A stretch of 20,199 bases of DNA from CAZWEJ01 sp964632435 (lineage in GTDB: Bacteria > Patescibacteriota > Saccharimonadia > UBA4664 > SCTI01). Positions 6,134 through 13,934 of this stretch are shown in pieces; position 1 is the stretch's first letter; each line of letters begins with the position of its first letter. The stretch spans positions 1-20,199 of the forward strand of contig CAZWEJ010000010.1 of assembly GCA_964632435.1 (NCBI GenBank). Direction: 5' to 3'. The notes under the pieces are model-generated. The model searched no databases, was not told the DNA's origin, and was given only the letters and a program-made list of their open reading frames with translations. Position numbers and translations under genes: made by a program.

Positions 6134-6874
6134 TTGATCAACCGCTTCAAAAAGCAAATTATTAGAACTTACCAATACAGTAGAATGCTCAATTCTGGCA
6201 ATCTAGAAAATTATGATTGCTTCGTAGTTGATGATGATCATCACCTTAAACTAGCGAAAAGATTGCATGCGGATACCTATCTAAGAAGAGGGTTCGTTGC
6301 AAAAGAGCATATTGATGAACAAGGGCATATCAGTAAGAAGGCAGACCCTCATCAGGATCACTCAGTATATTTCGTAGTGATCAAAAATCATATACAGGAC
6401 CCATCAGTGGTCCTAACTGCTAGACAGATACGAGATCACTCAAAATTAGGTATGAAGTCATTTCCTCTTCTTGAGCAAGCCCATATATATAGCAGGTACA
6501 GGGAGATTATCCAGCGACATAAGCCGTCAGAGATAACTGAAATATCCGGTCTAGCCAAAGCGAGCGGAGAGCCCACGGCGGCTACGTTGATTCTCTACAG
6601 GTTCATGGGCCACTATTCCTTAGCAAAGGGAGATAAACTTTGGCTGATGGCATGTGCGCCCGCTCTATATGAAAGGCTTAAGAACTTTTTTGGGCCATCA
6701 GTCGTACAAATCGGCGAAAGAACCGAGTACGTGGGAGAAGATATTATCCCCGCTATGGTTGATATCGAAAGAGCAGTTAAATGGCTCGAAAAAGCGACCA
6801 CAAAATTGCATCCAGTGCATAGACCATTATCTCGCTTTGTGTTGGACCAACCGGAGATTAAAACTACGAAATGA
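6134..6874 (+). CDS. FeeM/LuxI-like GNAT-fold N-acyltransferase
   Basis: A 246-aa soluble protein resembling the N-acyl amino acid synthase (FeeM) / acyl-homoserine-lactone synthase branch of the GNAT fold: LAKRLHADTYLRRGF near residues 40-54, a VVLTARQIRD strand (92-101), the E136-containing EITEISGLA motif (133-141), LILYRFMGHYSLAKG (152-166), then LWLMACAPALYERLKNFFG (169-187) and VVQIGE. These families transfer an acyl chain from acyl-ACP or acyl-CoA to an amino group. OlsB of ornithine-lipid synthesis is another GNAT N-acyltransferase. The substrate is unknown. The TTG start follows a purine-rich AAGAAGAAAAA leader; a later ATG at codon 18 would cut the fold, so TTG is preferred. The stop overlaps the methyltransferase ATG (ATGA), and the gene is divergent from plsC. 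Confidence 0.75.
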   Translation: MINRFKKQIIRTYQYSRMLNSGNLENYDCFVVDDDHHLKLAKRLHADTYLRRGFVAKEHIDEQGHISKKADPHQDHSVYFVVIKNHIQDPSVVLTARQIRDHSKLGMKSFPLLEQAHIYSRYREIIQRHKPSEITEISGLAKASGEPTAATLILYRFMGHYSLAKGDKLWLMACAPALYERLKNFFGPSVVQIGERTEYVGEDIIPAMVDIERAVKWLEKATTKLHPVHRPLSRFVLDQPEIKTTK

Positions 6875-7869
6875 TGATGGATCTGTCGGCGCCTCAGGTA
6901 TTGTTCTTGTTCGTGATTGTATGGATTATTACATTCCCAATTGCCTGGAAGATGCTTGCAGTGCTTGTTTCTCTTTCTCTTCAAAATGGTGCAACACGTA
7001 AGCCGAGTTTTTGGTTTTTCTTTATCTTTTACAGGTTCGTAATCTTTTCTCCTTACCTAGTTCTTATTATTTTCGGCCAGAGTCTACCTGGGATTGTCAG
7101 GAGTCTCATTTGGGGCTGGGTGATACTTGCAGTATTCCTGTCTTTTCTTAGATTCCTTGGATCAGAAAAGGTGGCAAATACCCTGTGGTACATATACGGG
7201 TATGTTTATGACGGTCTTAATAACTTCTTTCCATACAAGCTTTTGATAAAAAAGGTCTCAGAAAGACTGGACGTCGAATCTGGGATGAGAGTTCTTGATC
7301 TTGGTTGTGGGACGGGTAATTTAATCAAATTCTTTATCGGTAAGGGGGCAAACATTGACGCGGTCGACAACTCAATATCTATGTTGAAAAGATTCCGAAA
7401 GAAGTATAGCAACGAGATAGAATCGGGTGATATTAAGCTTTATCAAGAAGAAGTTATAGATTTTCTGAAGTCTCAACCTGATAAATCATACGACCGAATT
7501 GCAATGGTCAATGTAATATATGCCGTGCCGGATCGTCAGCTACTTTGGGACGAAGTGGCCAGAGTATTAAAACAAGATGGCTTAGTCGTAGCAACTACTT
7601 CAGATAGAACTGGAAGCCTAGCCCTTATCAAAGAGCATGTTCGAAATGATAATCCTCTTAAACTTCTTGACCCCAGGCTTATATGTGTGGCTATTATTGA
7701 TACCTTTATATCAGAACTTTCAAAATCGGTTGTATTTAACTTTCCTAAAAAAGAAACACTTTTACGAGAAGCAGAGACAGCAGGGAAGATCGAGGGTGAA
7801 GTCGAAAGGTGCTACGGCGGGCCTAAAGATGGCGTTAACATACTGTTTTCGATTCGTTCAAACAGGTAG
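6871..7869 (+). CDS. Membrane-tethered class I SAM-dependent methyltransferase
   Basis: A 332-aa protein. The N-terminus (about 1-92) contains three hydrophobic helices (8-36, 48-70 and 76-95). Residues about 125-245 form a Rossmann methyltransferase: motif I V141-LDLGCGTGN, an acidic residue after strand 2 (AVDNS, 164-168), a DRIAMVNVIYAV strand (208-219) and a post-motif RVLKQDGLVVATT. The C-terminus is unassigned. It would methylate a membrane-linked or hydrophobic substrate using S-adenosylmethionine at the cytoplasmic face. It overlaps the FeeM-like gene by 4 nt (ATGA), so the two are almost certainly co-translated. Methylation of an acylated amino compound is a reasonable inference; OlsG, which methylates ornithine lipids, is a precedent. 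Small-molecule methylation unrelated to lipids remains possible. Confidence 0.85.
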   Translation: MMMDLSAPQVLFLFVIVWIITFPIAWKMLAVLVSLSLQNGATRKPSFWFFFIFYRFVIFSPYLVLIIFGQSLPGIVRSLIWGWVILAVFLSFLRFLGSEKVANTLWYIYGYVYDGLNNFFPYKLLIKKVSERLDVESGMRVLDLGCGTGNLIKFFIGKGANIDAVDNSISMLKRFRKKYSNEIESGDIKLYQEEVIDFLKSQPDKSYDRIAMVNVIYAVPDRQLLWDEVARVLKQDGLVVATTSDRTGSLALIKEHVRNDNPLKLLDPRLICVAIIDTFISELSKSVVFNFPKKETLLREAETAGKIEGEVERCYGGPKDGVNILFSIRSNR

Positions 7870-7889
7870 GAACATGATAATATAACCTT

Positions 7890-10067
7890 ATGTTAAGCTT
7901 AAGCTTTTTGGCTTTAACGATAGTGGGAATTGCCATGATAGGGCTCGGTACTTTCACCCTGCTCAATAACAGCAAAAAGACCACTAATATTATCTTTGCC
8001 TTGATATGCTACTCGCTTTCTGCATGGATGTTGGCAAACTTCGTTGTGGATGCAGATCCTACTAGATCTCTTTTGTGGACCAGAATAACTTTCTTCTGCA
8101 TAGTTCTTGTGTGCTTGTGGGGAATATTATTTGCCAATCTATTCCCAGTCAAAACTTTTAGAGGCAAATGGTTTAATTTGACGGTCGGGATTTCGGCCGC
8201 AGCCATGTCTGTTATCTGCTTTTTGCCTGGTTTCATCCCAGGGGTAATAGAGAAGGATGGGATCTCAACTGTAATTGAGGGTCCCTTATACCCGATTTTT
8301 ATTGCTTACTATTTTATCCATCTTGTATCAATAGTAATTCTATTATTCCTTTCCTATAAACATTCTAGTGGTGCAGACAGAGTAAGGGTTCAATATGTGT
8401 TAGCGGGTATAGCACTTATGTCTATATGCACGTCGGCAACAAACTTGGTGATACCTCTTCTTACAGGTAGCAATATTTCAGCACTTTTTGGCGGCTATTT
8501 CACCCTGCTTTTCATCGGTTTTACTGCATACGCCATTGTTAAGCACAGGCTGTTCGATATCAGGCTGCTTGTTGCAAGATCTGTTGCGTACTTATTGATG
8601 ACGCTTACCCTTGCAGCTAGCTATGGGCTTATTGTTTTCGGAGGCACTGCGCTTCTGTTCCCAGATAACAATAGCAGTACAGGGTCGCTTGTCTTCTATG
8701 CGATTGTTGCTGTTGTGATGGCGCTGACTCTTCCTCCAATCAAAAAATTCTTTGAAAAGCTTACAGACAAAATATTCTTTAGAAATAATTACGACTCACA
8801 AACTTTGTATAACGACTTCGGTCAGATATTGGTAGGAGAGTTCAAGCTGGAAAGGCTTATGAAGCAGACATTATCCAAGATTTGTAATGAACTTAAAGTG
8901 GTAAATGGTCAATTGTATATATTTAATGAAGATACAATTTATCGGATAGAGCATTTTGGGTCTATACCTCTGAAGATGATAACTGTTCCACATCTCAAAC
9001 AGTTACATCATAGGATGCTAGTTGCAGACGAACTTGAGGGCGGCAAGGAAAAGGCATTAATGGAAGAGTATGGTTATAGGTTTGCGCTACATCTAAGAAC
9101 AAAAGAAGAATTTGTTGGCTACTTGTTGCTGGGTGACAAATTGAGTGGCGATATATATTCTTCTAAAGATGTTGAAGTTCTTAAGGTTCTTGGCCAGGAA
9201 TTGGCTGTTGCAATTAGCAACGCGAAGGCTTACGAAGAGATTGCAAACTTTAATGCCACACTCCAAGGGAAAGTTGATGATGCAACAAAGAGGCTGCGCG
9301 AGGCCAATACACATCTTAAAGAGCTTGATAAGGCTAAGGACGAGTTTATCTCCATGGCATCTCATCAGTTAAGAACGCCTCTCACTACAATAAAAGGCTA
9401 TCTTTCCATGCTATCTGAGGGAGATGCGGGTAAATTGCAAAAGCAACAGCAGGAGTTTATTGATTATTCTTACGCCGGAGCTCAACGAATGGTTAATCTA
9501 ATCTCTGACCTTCTAAATGTATCCAGAATGTCGGCCGGAAAATTCATGATCGAAAAGGCTCCAATAGATTTGGCAGAAGTAGTTGATCAAGAAGTATTTC
9601 AACTGCAGAGTCACGCAAAGGCTAAGAATCTTCAGCTTATTTACAAGAAACCGGCCAAGCCGCTTGGTCTTATTGAGCTCGACGAAAATAAGACTCGCCA
9701 GGTTATCATGAACTTTATCGACAATGCCATCTACTACACTAAGGAAGGAAGTGTAACGGTTAGCCTCGAAAAAGTGGGTGACAATTTGGAGCTGCGAGTT
9801 AAGGATACAGGGATTGGTGTTCCAAAAGATGCTCAAAAGAAACTGTTTAGTAAGTTCTTCCGAGCTGATAATGCTCAGACAGTCAGGCCAGATGGTACCG
9901 GTTTGGGCCTTTATCTTGCAAAGCGGGTTATTGAGGATCAGGGCGGTAAAATAATTTTCGAAACTGTTGAGGGCAAAGGAAGCACCTTCGGGTTCTCGAT
10001 GCCGGCAAAAAATCTTGTTAGCCCTCAAGCAGCAAAACCAAAAGAGCCGGTTAGCACGGGGTTATAA
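7890..10067 (+). CDS. 7TM-GAF sensor histidine kinase
   Basis: A 725-aa protein. Residues 1 to about 285 contain multiple hydrophobic helices typical of the histidine-kinase N-terminal 7TM region, ending in the YAIVKHRLFDIRLL segment, then further helices. Residues about 300-450 form a GAF-like domain and 450-480 a coiled coil. HisKA has phospho-acceptor H492 in MASHQLRTP. HATPase_c has the N-box around N608/N612 (MNFIDNA), G1 DTGIGVP and G2 DGTGLGL. It senses an unknown signal in or near the membrane and phosphorylates a receiver. Only 20 nt separate it from the methyltransferase gene, with a GATAAT (7876-7881) close before the ATG and no Shine-Dalgarno site, so it could be leaderless or read through from upstream. 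Its stop abuts the next kinase (TAAATG). Confidence 0.95.
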   Translation: MLSLSFLALTIVGIAMIGLGTFTLLNNSKKTTNIIFALICYSLSAWMLANFVVDADPTRSLLWTRITFFCIVLVCLWGILFANLFPVKTFRGKWFNLTVGISAAAMSVICFLPGFIPGVIEKDGISTVIEGPLYPIFIAYYFIHLVSIVILLFLSYKHSSGADRVRVQYVLAGIALMSICTSATNLVIPLLTGSNISALFGGYFTLLFIGFTAYAIVKHRLFDIRLLVARSVAYLLMTLTLAASYGLIVFGGTALLFPDNNSSTGSLVFYAIVAVVMALTLPPIKKFFEKLTDKIFFRNNYDSQTLYNDFGQILVGEFKLERLMKQTLSKICNELKVVNGQLYIFNEDTIYRIEHFGSIPLKMITVPHLKQLHHRMLVADELEGGKEKALMEEYGYRFALHLRTKEEFVGYLLLGDKLSGDIYSSKDVEVLKVLGQELAVAISNAKAYEEIANFNATLQGKVDDATKRLREANTHLKELDKAKDEFISMASHQLRTPLTTIKGYLSMLSEGDAGKLQKQQQEFIDYSYAGAQRMVNLISDLLNVSRMSAGKFMIEKAPIDLAEVVDQEVFQLQSHAKAKNLQLIYKKPAKPLGLIELDENKTRQVIMNFIDNAIYYTKEGSVTVSLEKVGDNLELRVKDTGIGVPKDAQKKLFSKFFRADNAQTVRPDGTGLGLYLAKRVIEDQGGKIIFETVEGKGSTFGFSMPAKNLVSPQAAKPKEPVSTGL

Positions 10068-11465
10068 ATGCCTACTGACGACAGGCGGGAAGAGCTAAGA
10101 AGAATTTCTCTGGAGCTCATTAAGAAGAATGAGGAGCTAGAGGCTACTAATCGTGCGCTTTTTCTTCTTCGAAGCATGGATAAAATTGTTCTAAATTCGA
10201 TTGAAGATCCCGAAGCGGTGATAAAGCAGATCGCTCAGAGTCTTGTCGCAGATGGTGGATACGGGTTGGTTGCCATTTATGTTCGAAATACGGTAAAACA
10301 GTCGCTTGAGCCGCATGCTGCAGAAATTGAGGGAGGTTCGGAGGCAGCGAGGGAACTTCAAAAGCTTATTCTTGCTAGCTCTATCTCTCAACGAAATGCC
10401 GCAAGCGTGATTGCTAGATCCACCCGAGATCTGTTTATTTCCTCATCGGATCATCTCTACGAAATCATGCAGCCTCATTTGCACCCCGAAGATGCGGATG
10501 AGTATCAGGCTAGACTAGGGGTAAAGAGTTTTTATGTTTGCCCGCTATATGCCAGGGAGCAAGTTCTAGGAGCGATGGTTTTGGGACTAAAGGAGGCAAA
10601 GAGCGACCTGGATTTCTTTGAGATGGATTTGATGGAGCGGTTAACCTCTTCAGTCGGAATCGCTGTAGACGATACTCTTCTTTACGCCAAGAGCATTAAA
10701 GACACAAACCGATTGCGAGTTGCTAACCGCAGGCTAAAAGAGCTCGATCATCAAAAAGACGAGTTTATTTCGATGGCATCTCACCAGTTACGAACTCCAT
10801 TAACTTCGATTAAGGGCTACATTTCGATGCTTGAGGATGGCGATGCTGGACCGCTTAATGACAGTCAGCGGGAATATCTCGAATACGCCTTCTCTGGATC
10901 AATCAGAATGGTCAACCTTATTAACGACTTACTTAATGTCTCGCGAATGCAGGCTGGTAAGTTCTTGATCGATAAAGAGATGGCCGATATTGAGTTTATC
11001 GTTCGAGAAGAGGTTATGAATCTTCAGGCTCATGCCAACACCAAGAACATTGAGCTAAAATATATACCTCCGAAGAAGAAAATTCCTCAGTTGCCGCTTG
11101 ATATCAATAAGACCAGGCAGGTCATAATGAACTTTATCGACAATGCTATTTACTACACCCCAAAGGGCAAGATTGATGTCAGTTTGGAGCTTTTGCCTGG
11201 AGAGGTTGAACTTCGCATAAAAGACACCGGTATTGGGGTCCCTAAGCAAGCTCAAAAAAGGCTGTTTTCTAAGTTCTATCGTGCGCCTAACGCCATGACT
11301 CTGCGCCCAGATGGAACCGGCCTGGGTCTTTATCTGGCAAAGCGAGTGATAGAAGATCAAAATGGTACAATTATCTTTGAAAGCGAAGAAGGTAAAGGAA
11401 GTACCTTTGGTTTTCGTTTGCCTTTAAACAGTAAGCAGGGAGGAAGTCATGCCGAGAGTAAGTGA
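10068..11465 (+). CDS. Soluble GAF sensor histidine kinase
   Basis: A 465-aa cytoplasmic protein. It has an N-terminal helix (1-35), a GAF domain (about 35-205), a linker helix (205-230), HisKA with H239 in MASHQLRTP, and HATPase_c with a MNFIDNA N-box, DTGIGVP and DGTGLGL. Its kinase core is a close paralogue of the preceding kinase: the N-box stretch NKTRQVIMNFIDNAIYYT is identical over 18 residues. It starts immediately after the previous stop and overlaps the following receiver gene by 17 nt. It may sense a cytosolic ligand or redox state through GAF, or form mixed dimers with the first kinase (inference). No membrane segment is seen. Confidence 0.95.
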   Translation: MPTDDRREELRRISLELIKKNEELEATNRALFLLRSMDKIVLNSIEDPEAVIKQIAQSLVADGGYGLVAIYVRNTVKQSLEPHAAEIEGGSEAARELQKLILASSISQRNAASVIARSTRDLFISSSDHLYEIMQPHLHPEDADEYQARLGVKSFYVCPLYAREQVLGAMVLGLKEAKSDLDFFEMDLMERLTSSVGIAVDDTLLYAKSIKDTNRLRVANRRLKELDHQKDEFISMASHQLRTPLTSIKGYISMLEDGDAGPLNDSQREYLEYAFSGSIRMVNLINDLLNVSRMQAGKFLIDKEMADIEFIVREEVMNLQAHANTKNIELKYIPPKKKIPQLPLDINKTRQVIMNFIDNAIYYTPKGKIDVSLELLPGEVELRIKDTGIGVPKQAQKRLFSKFYRAPNAMTLRPDGTGLGLYLAKRVIEDQNGTIIFESEEGKGSTFGFRLPLNSKQGGSHAESK

Positions 11466-11880
11466 CCCACAAGACAGCCAAACTAGCCCAAATTCTCTGC
11501 CCGCTAATGGTCATTCTATTTTATTGGCAGAGGACGATCCGTTTATCTCGAGAATGTACGAAACTAAGCTTGCTAACTCTGGCTATAAAGTCGACAAAGT
11601 TAATAACGGTCGAGACGCTTACGATTTCATAAAAAATAATTCTCCAGATCTTGTAATGCTAGATATCAATATGCCCGAACTAACCGGATTTGATGTGTGT
11701 AAGGCGCTTATATCGGATGGCGTTCCAGACCTCGCGAAAAAGGTAATTATTTTGACTAATTCTGCTAACCCCGTTGATCGAAAAACGGCCAACGATATGG
11801 GCTTGGAGTATGTTGTTAAGGCAGACCTTACCCCACGCGATGTGGTAGAAAAAATAAATACAAGGTTAGGTGTTAAGTAG
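11449..11880 (+). CDS. Response regulator receiver domain protein
   Basis: A 143-aa protein with a flexible N-terminus (1-21, rich in S/P/Q/N) and one REC domain. Acidic cluster E28-D29-D30, phospho-acceptor D72 (MLDINMPELTG), T103 (ILTN) and K124 (VVKAD) are intact. There is no output domain. AGGAAG lies just upstream of the ATG. The 17-nt overlap with the kinase gene argues for stoichiometric expression with it. With the other receiver at 5042-5410, the locus has two receivers and two kinases but no DNA-binding regulator, so output is probably protein-protein or phosphorelay (inference). Confidence 0.94.
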   Translation: MPRVSDPQDSQTSPNSLPANGHSILLAEDDPFISRMYETKLANSGYKVDKVNNGRDAYDFIKNNSPDLVMLDINMPELTGFDVCKALISDGVPDLAKKVIILTNSANPVDRKTANDMGLEYVVKADLTPRDVVEKINTRLGVK

Positions 11881-11886
11881 CGGGCG

Positions 11887-13038
11887 GTGCATAAACATTC
11901 AACACTCAATCAGCTTCATATAGCAGAAAACATTGAAGTCCGAAAACTCGGCTGGAATGTCTCTTTAGGCACAATCGCTGGTGCTCTCATTACGATTTTT
12001 GTGCCGATATATTTGTATCAGCTCAATTATCCGCTATGGCAAATTTTTGGATACTTTTGCCTCGTAGGTGTATTTGCAGGCTTTCAGCATTTTGTGAGTG
12101 CATATTTAATTAGATTTATTGGGCCGAATCGAATTATTGCTTTGTCGGACTTATCGGACATCATTGCATATATGCTTCTCGCGACGTTAACAGTTTATGG
12201 TTGGCCAATTTGGCTGATTGCTTTCTTTAAAGGAAGTGGGAAGGGATTATATTGGCCAGCTTTTCATGCCAGTTTTGCGCGGGATAGAAATAGAAGATCA
12301 GCGGGGACACAGATTGGAATCATCAGCTCTTTGCTCTTAATAGGTGGAGCTATTGGCCCGGCAATAGGCGGCGTGGTGGCAGATAATTATGGTCTTCAGT
12401 ACGTATATCTAGCTGGAGGCGCCTTAATGTTGATTTCGGCCTTACCGCTAATTTTTGGTCCAAACGAATTTTCTGGTTACCGACTTGATTACAGCAAAGT
12501 GAAAATCAAGGAAGCAATATGGGACTATTCTGCGGGGTTTTCTTACTCCCTAATGTCTTTGACTCAAATGCTCGTATGGCCGTTGGTAACCTTCTTGTTC
12601 GTCTCGAATTATGTGGGGGTAGGGCTTTTGAGTTCCGTAATAACTTTGGCATCGATTGCTGTAACGCTTTACGTTGGCAAAAAGGAAAAATTGAAGGGTG
12701 AGCTTGGGTACATTAAGGAAGGCTCAATTTTGGGGGCAATCACTGGAGGATTGCGTTTGGTTGCCGAAACCGCACCGGCAATATTTAGCACCAATTTACT
12801 CTCGGGTGTGACATATTCATTAATACATACGCCTTTTCTAACACGGTATTACAAGAATTCCGATAAAGAACCTAGGGTTGAATACGTAGTAGGGATGGAG
12901 CTGGCTCATTCAATCGCTTGGGCATTTTATGGTGGAGTGTTGGCTCTACTTTCACTTTTCTTGCCCATACAGACAGTACTGTTTATCGGATTAGCAATAG
13001 CCGTACCGGCAAGTTTTGGAGTTAGGCTCATAAAATAG
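11887..13038 (+). CDS. MFS-type transporter
   Basis: A 383-aa polytopic protein with about 11-12 hydrophobic helices. MFS-like elements are seen: a GSGKGLYWPAFHASFARDRNR loop after helix 4 and GGAIGPAIGGVVADNYG around helix 5 (a motif C-like G-x-x-x-G-P-x-x-G-G run). The start is a GTG 6 nt after the receiver stop, without a Shine-Dalgarno site, implying coupling; the next ATG is far inside, so GTG is preferred. As the last gene of the kinase operon, it could export or import the compound the locus makes or senses. The substrate is unknown. Confidence 0.85.
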   Translation: MHKHSTLNQLHIAENIEVRKLGWNVSLGTIAGALITIFVPIYLYQLNYPLWQIFGYFCLVGVFAGFQHFVSAYLIRFIGPNRIIALSDLSDIIAYMLLATLTVYGWPIWLIAFFKGSGKGLYWPAFHASFARDRNRRSAGTQIGIISSLLLIGGAIGPAIGGVVADNYGLQYVYLAGGALMLISALPLIFGPNEFSGYRLDYSKVKIKEAIWDYSAGFSYSLMSLTQMLVWPLVTFLFVSNYVGVGLLSSVITLASIAVTLYVGKKEKLKGELGYIKEGSILGAITGGLRLVAETAPAIFSTNLLSGVTYSLIHTPFLTRYYKNSDKEPRVEYVVGMELAHSIAWAFYGGVLALLSLFLPIQTVLFIGLAIAVPASFGVRLIK

Positions 13039-13045
13039 AAGAAGA

Positions 13046-13068
13046 CCCCGGACAAGCCGGGGCCTTTA
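13046..13068. terminator. Bidirectional terminator between MFS (+) and the 13075 gene (-)
   Basis: The stem CCCCGG (13046-13051) pairs with CCGGGG (13057-13062). On the minus strand it is followed by TCTTCTTCTATTTTA, a clear U-rich tail for the 13386-13075 gene. On the plus strand the tail CCTTTA is weaker. Confidence 0.75.
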
Positions 13069-13074
13069 GGGCTT

Positions 13075-13386
13075 CTAGCTCAACGGGCTGGTGTCGAGAA
13101 AGAAGTTTGAGATGATTGGGGTCGTGATCCAGACCGCCATGGCCAGAACGAGGACCGCAGTCAGGTACATCTCGAACATGTACGAAATGCAGATTGCGGC
13201 AACGAAGACCATGCAGGTAGCCACGAATGTGGCGATCAACATGACGGTCTCGCGGTGCTCGACGCTTCCGGCCCCATCAAGAGCGGCCGAGGTCGAAGAA
13301 AGGGCGAGGTGGTAAAGGAAGCTGATCGCGACGATGAAGAAGATCGATGCAACTGCCCTTACGGGCCAGTACCGTTGGTAAGTCAC
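13075..13386 (-). CDS. Small three-TM membrane protein, unknown function
   Basis: A 103-aa protein. The start is the GTG at 13386, because GGAGGA lies 6 nt upstream; the in-frame TTG at 13413 precedes that site. It has three hydrophobic helices (about 13-31, 47-68 and 70-92) with a polar loop containing GAGSVEHRE. It looks more GC-rich than the MFS gene next to it. It has its own promoter (13430-13458) and terminator, so it is a single-gene unit. Size and layout resemble the protein at 13935-14228, possibly a distant paralogue. No family is recognised. Confidence 0.7.
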   Translation of the reverse strand: MTYQRYWPVRAVASIFFIVAISFLYHLALSSTSAALDGAGSVEHRETVMLIATFVATCMVFVAAICISYMFEMYLTAVLVLAMAVWITTPIISNFFLDTSPLS

Positions 13387-13429
13387 TGATTTTCCTCCCG
13401 AGTAAAAGGGCAAACGAAAGTTCCGTATT

Positions 13430-13458
13430 GTTATACCATAATCAACAGGATATGAGAA
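13430..13458 (-). promoter_or_regulatory. Promoter for the 13386-13075 gene
   Basis: On the minus strand, the -35-like TTCTCA (13458-13453), a 17-nt spacer and -10 TATAAC (13435-13430), with an extended TGG, are seen. The leader is about 40 nt. Confidence 0.5.
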
Positions 13459-13483
13459 TAGTTTATTAATATTGCTCTACTTC

Positions 13484-13492
13484 TGTTATACT
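13484..13492 (+). promoter_or_regulatory. Extended -10 promoter of the RRM gene with a long leader
   Basis: TGT-TATACT (13484-13492) predicts a start near 13499 and an untranslated leader of about 90 nt, the longest in the window. The leader contains AGTTC...GAACT (about 13535-13562) as a possible stem. The -35 is not convincing. Confidence 0.5.
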
Positions 13493-13588
13493 GCCATTAG
13501 CAGTGTATAGATTCCTTGGTGCCTAACGTGTGTAGTTCATCGATCGTAATCTAGGTCGAACTGCGCAATTAAAAACTAAGGATTCTAA

Positions 13589-13846
13589 ATGTCACAGAAA
13601 CTTTTCGTAGGAAGCTTATCCTACAACGCAACCTCAGACGACCTCAAAGAGGCATTTGCCGATTTTGGTACCGTTGAGTCAGCAAACGTGATTTCGGACC
13701 GCGAAACAGGTCGCTCCAAGGGATTCGGATTCGTAGAGATGTCATCGGAAGAGGAGGCTAAGGCCGCCATCGATGGTCTTAACGGAAAAGAGATCAGTGG
13801 ACGCGCTGTCAACGTTAGCGTTGCCAAGCCTCGCGAGCCAAGATAG
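13589..13846 (+). CDS. RRM-type RNA-binding protein
   Basis: An 85-aa protein made of one RNA recognition motif with a short basic tail. RNP2 is LFVGSL (5-10) and RNP1 is KGFGFVEM (44-51), with the aromatic residues that stack on RNA in place; the last aromatic of RNP1 is Met here. ISGRAVNVSVAKP forms the last strand. Such single-RRM proteins bind single-stranded RNA in the cytoplasm; cyanobacterial members are often cold-induced. AAGGA (13578-13582) lies 6 nt before the ATG. The long leader could allow autoregulation or temperature response (inference). Two hairpins follow, the second a strong terminator. Confidence 0.95.
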   Translation: MSQKLFVGSLSYNATSDDLKEAFADFGTVESANVISDRETGRSKGFGFVEMSSEEEAKAAIDGLNGKEISGRAVNVSVAKPREPR

Positions 13847-13853
13847 CTCTAAA

Positions 13854-13915
13854 GCCTCGCTTTGGCGGGGCCGCAATTATATATGTAGAAGCCCCGGAAG
13901 ATCCGGGGCTTTTTT
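13854..13915. terminator. Hairpin plus strong bidirectional terminator
   Basis: A first hairpin, GCCTCGC (13854-13860) with GCGGGGC (13865-13871, one G-U pair), lacks a U-tract. The second, AGCCCCGG (13890-13897) with CCGGGGCT (13903-13910), is followed by six T and is a textbook terminator for the RRM gene. Read on the minus strand it ends in TTCTACATAT, so it may also serve the convergent 14228-13935 gene. Confidence 0.85.
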
Positions 13916-13934
13916 GACAGGAAGGGCACAACTA

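Noticed and set aside
9513..10028. A 171-codon minus-strand open frame
   Set aside because: It is fully antisense to the conserved kinase core of the 7890 gene; codon constraint on the real gene explains it.
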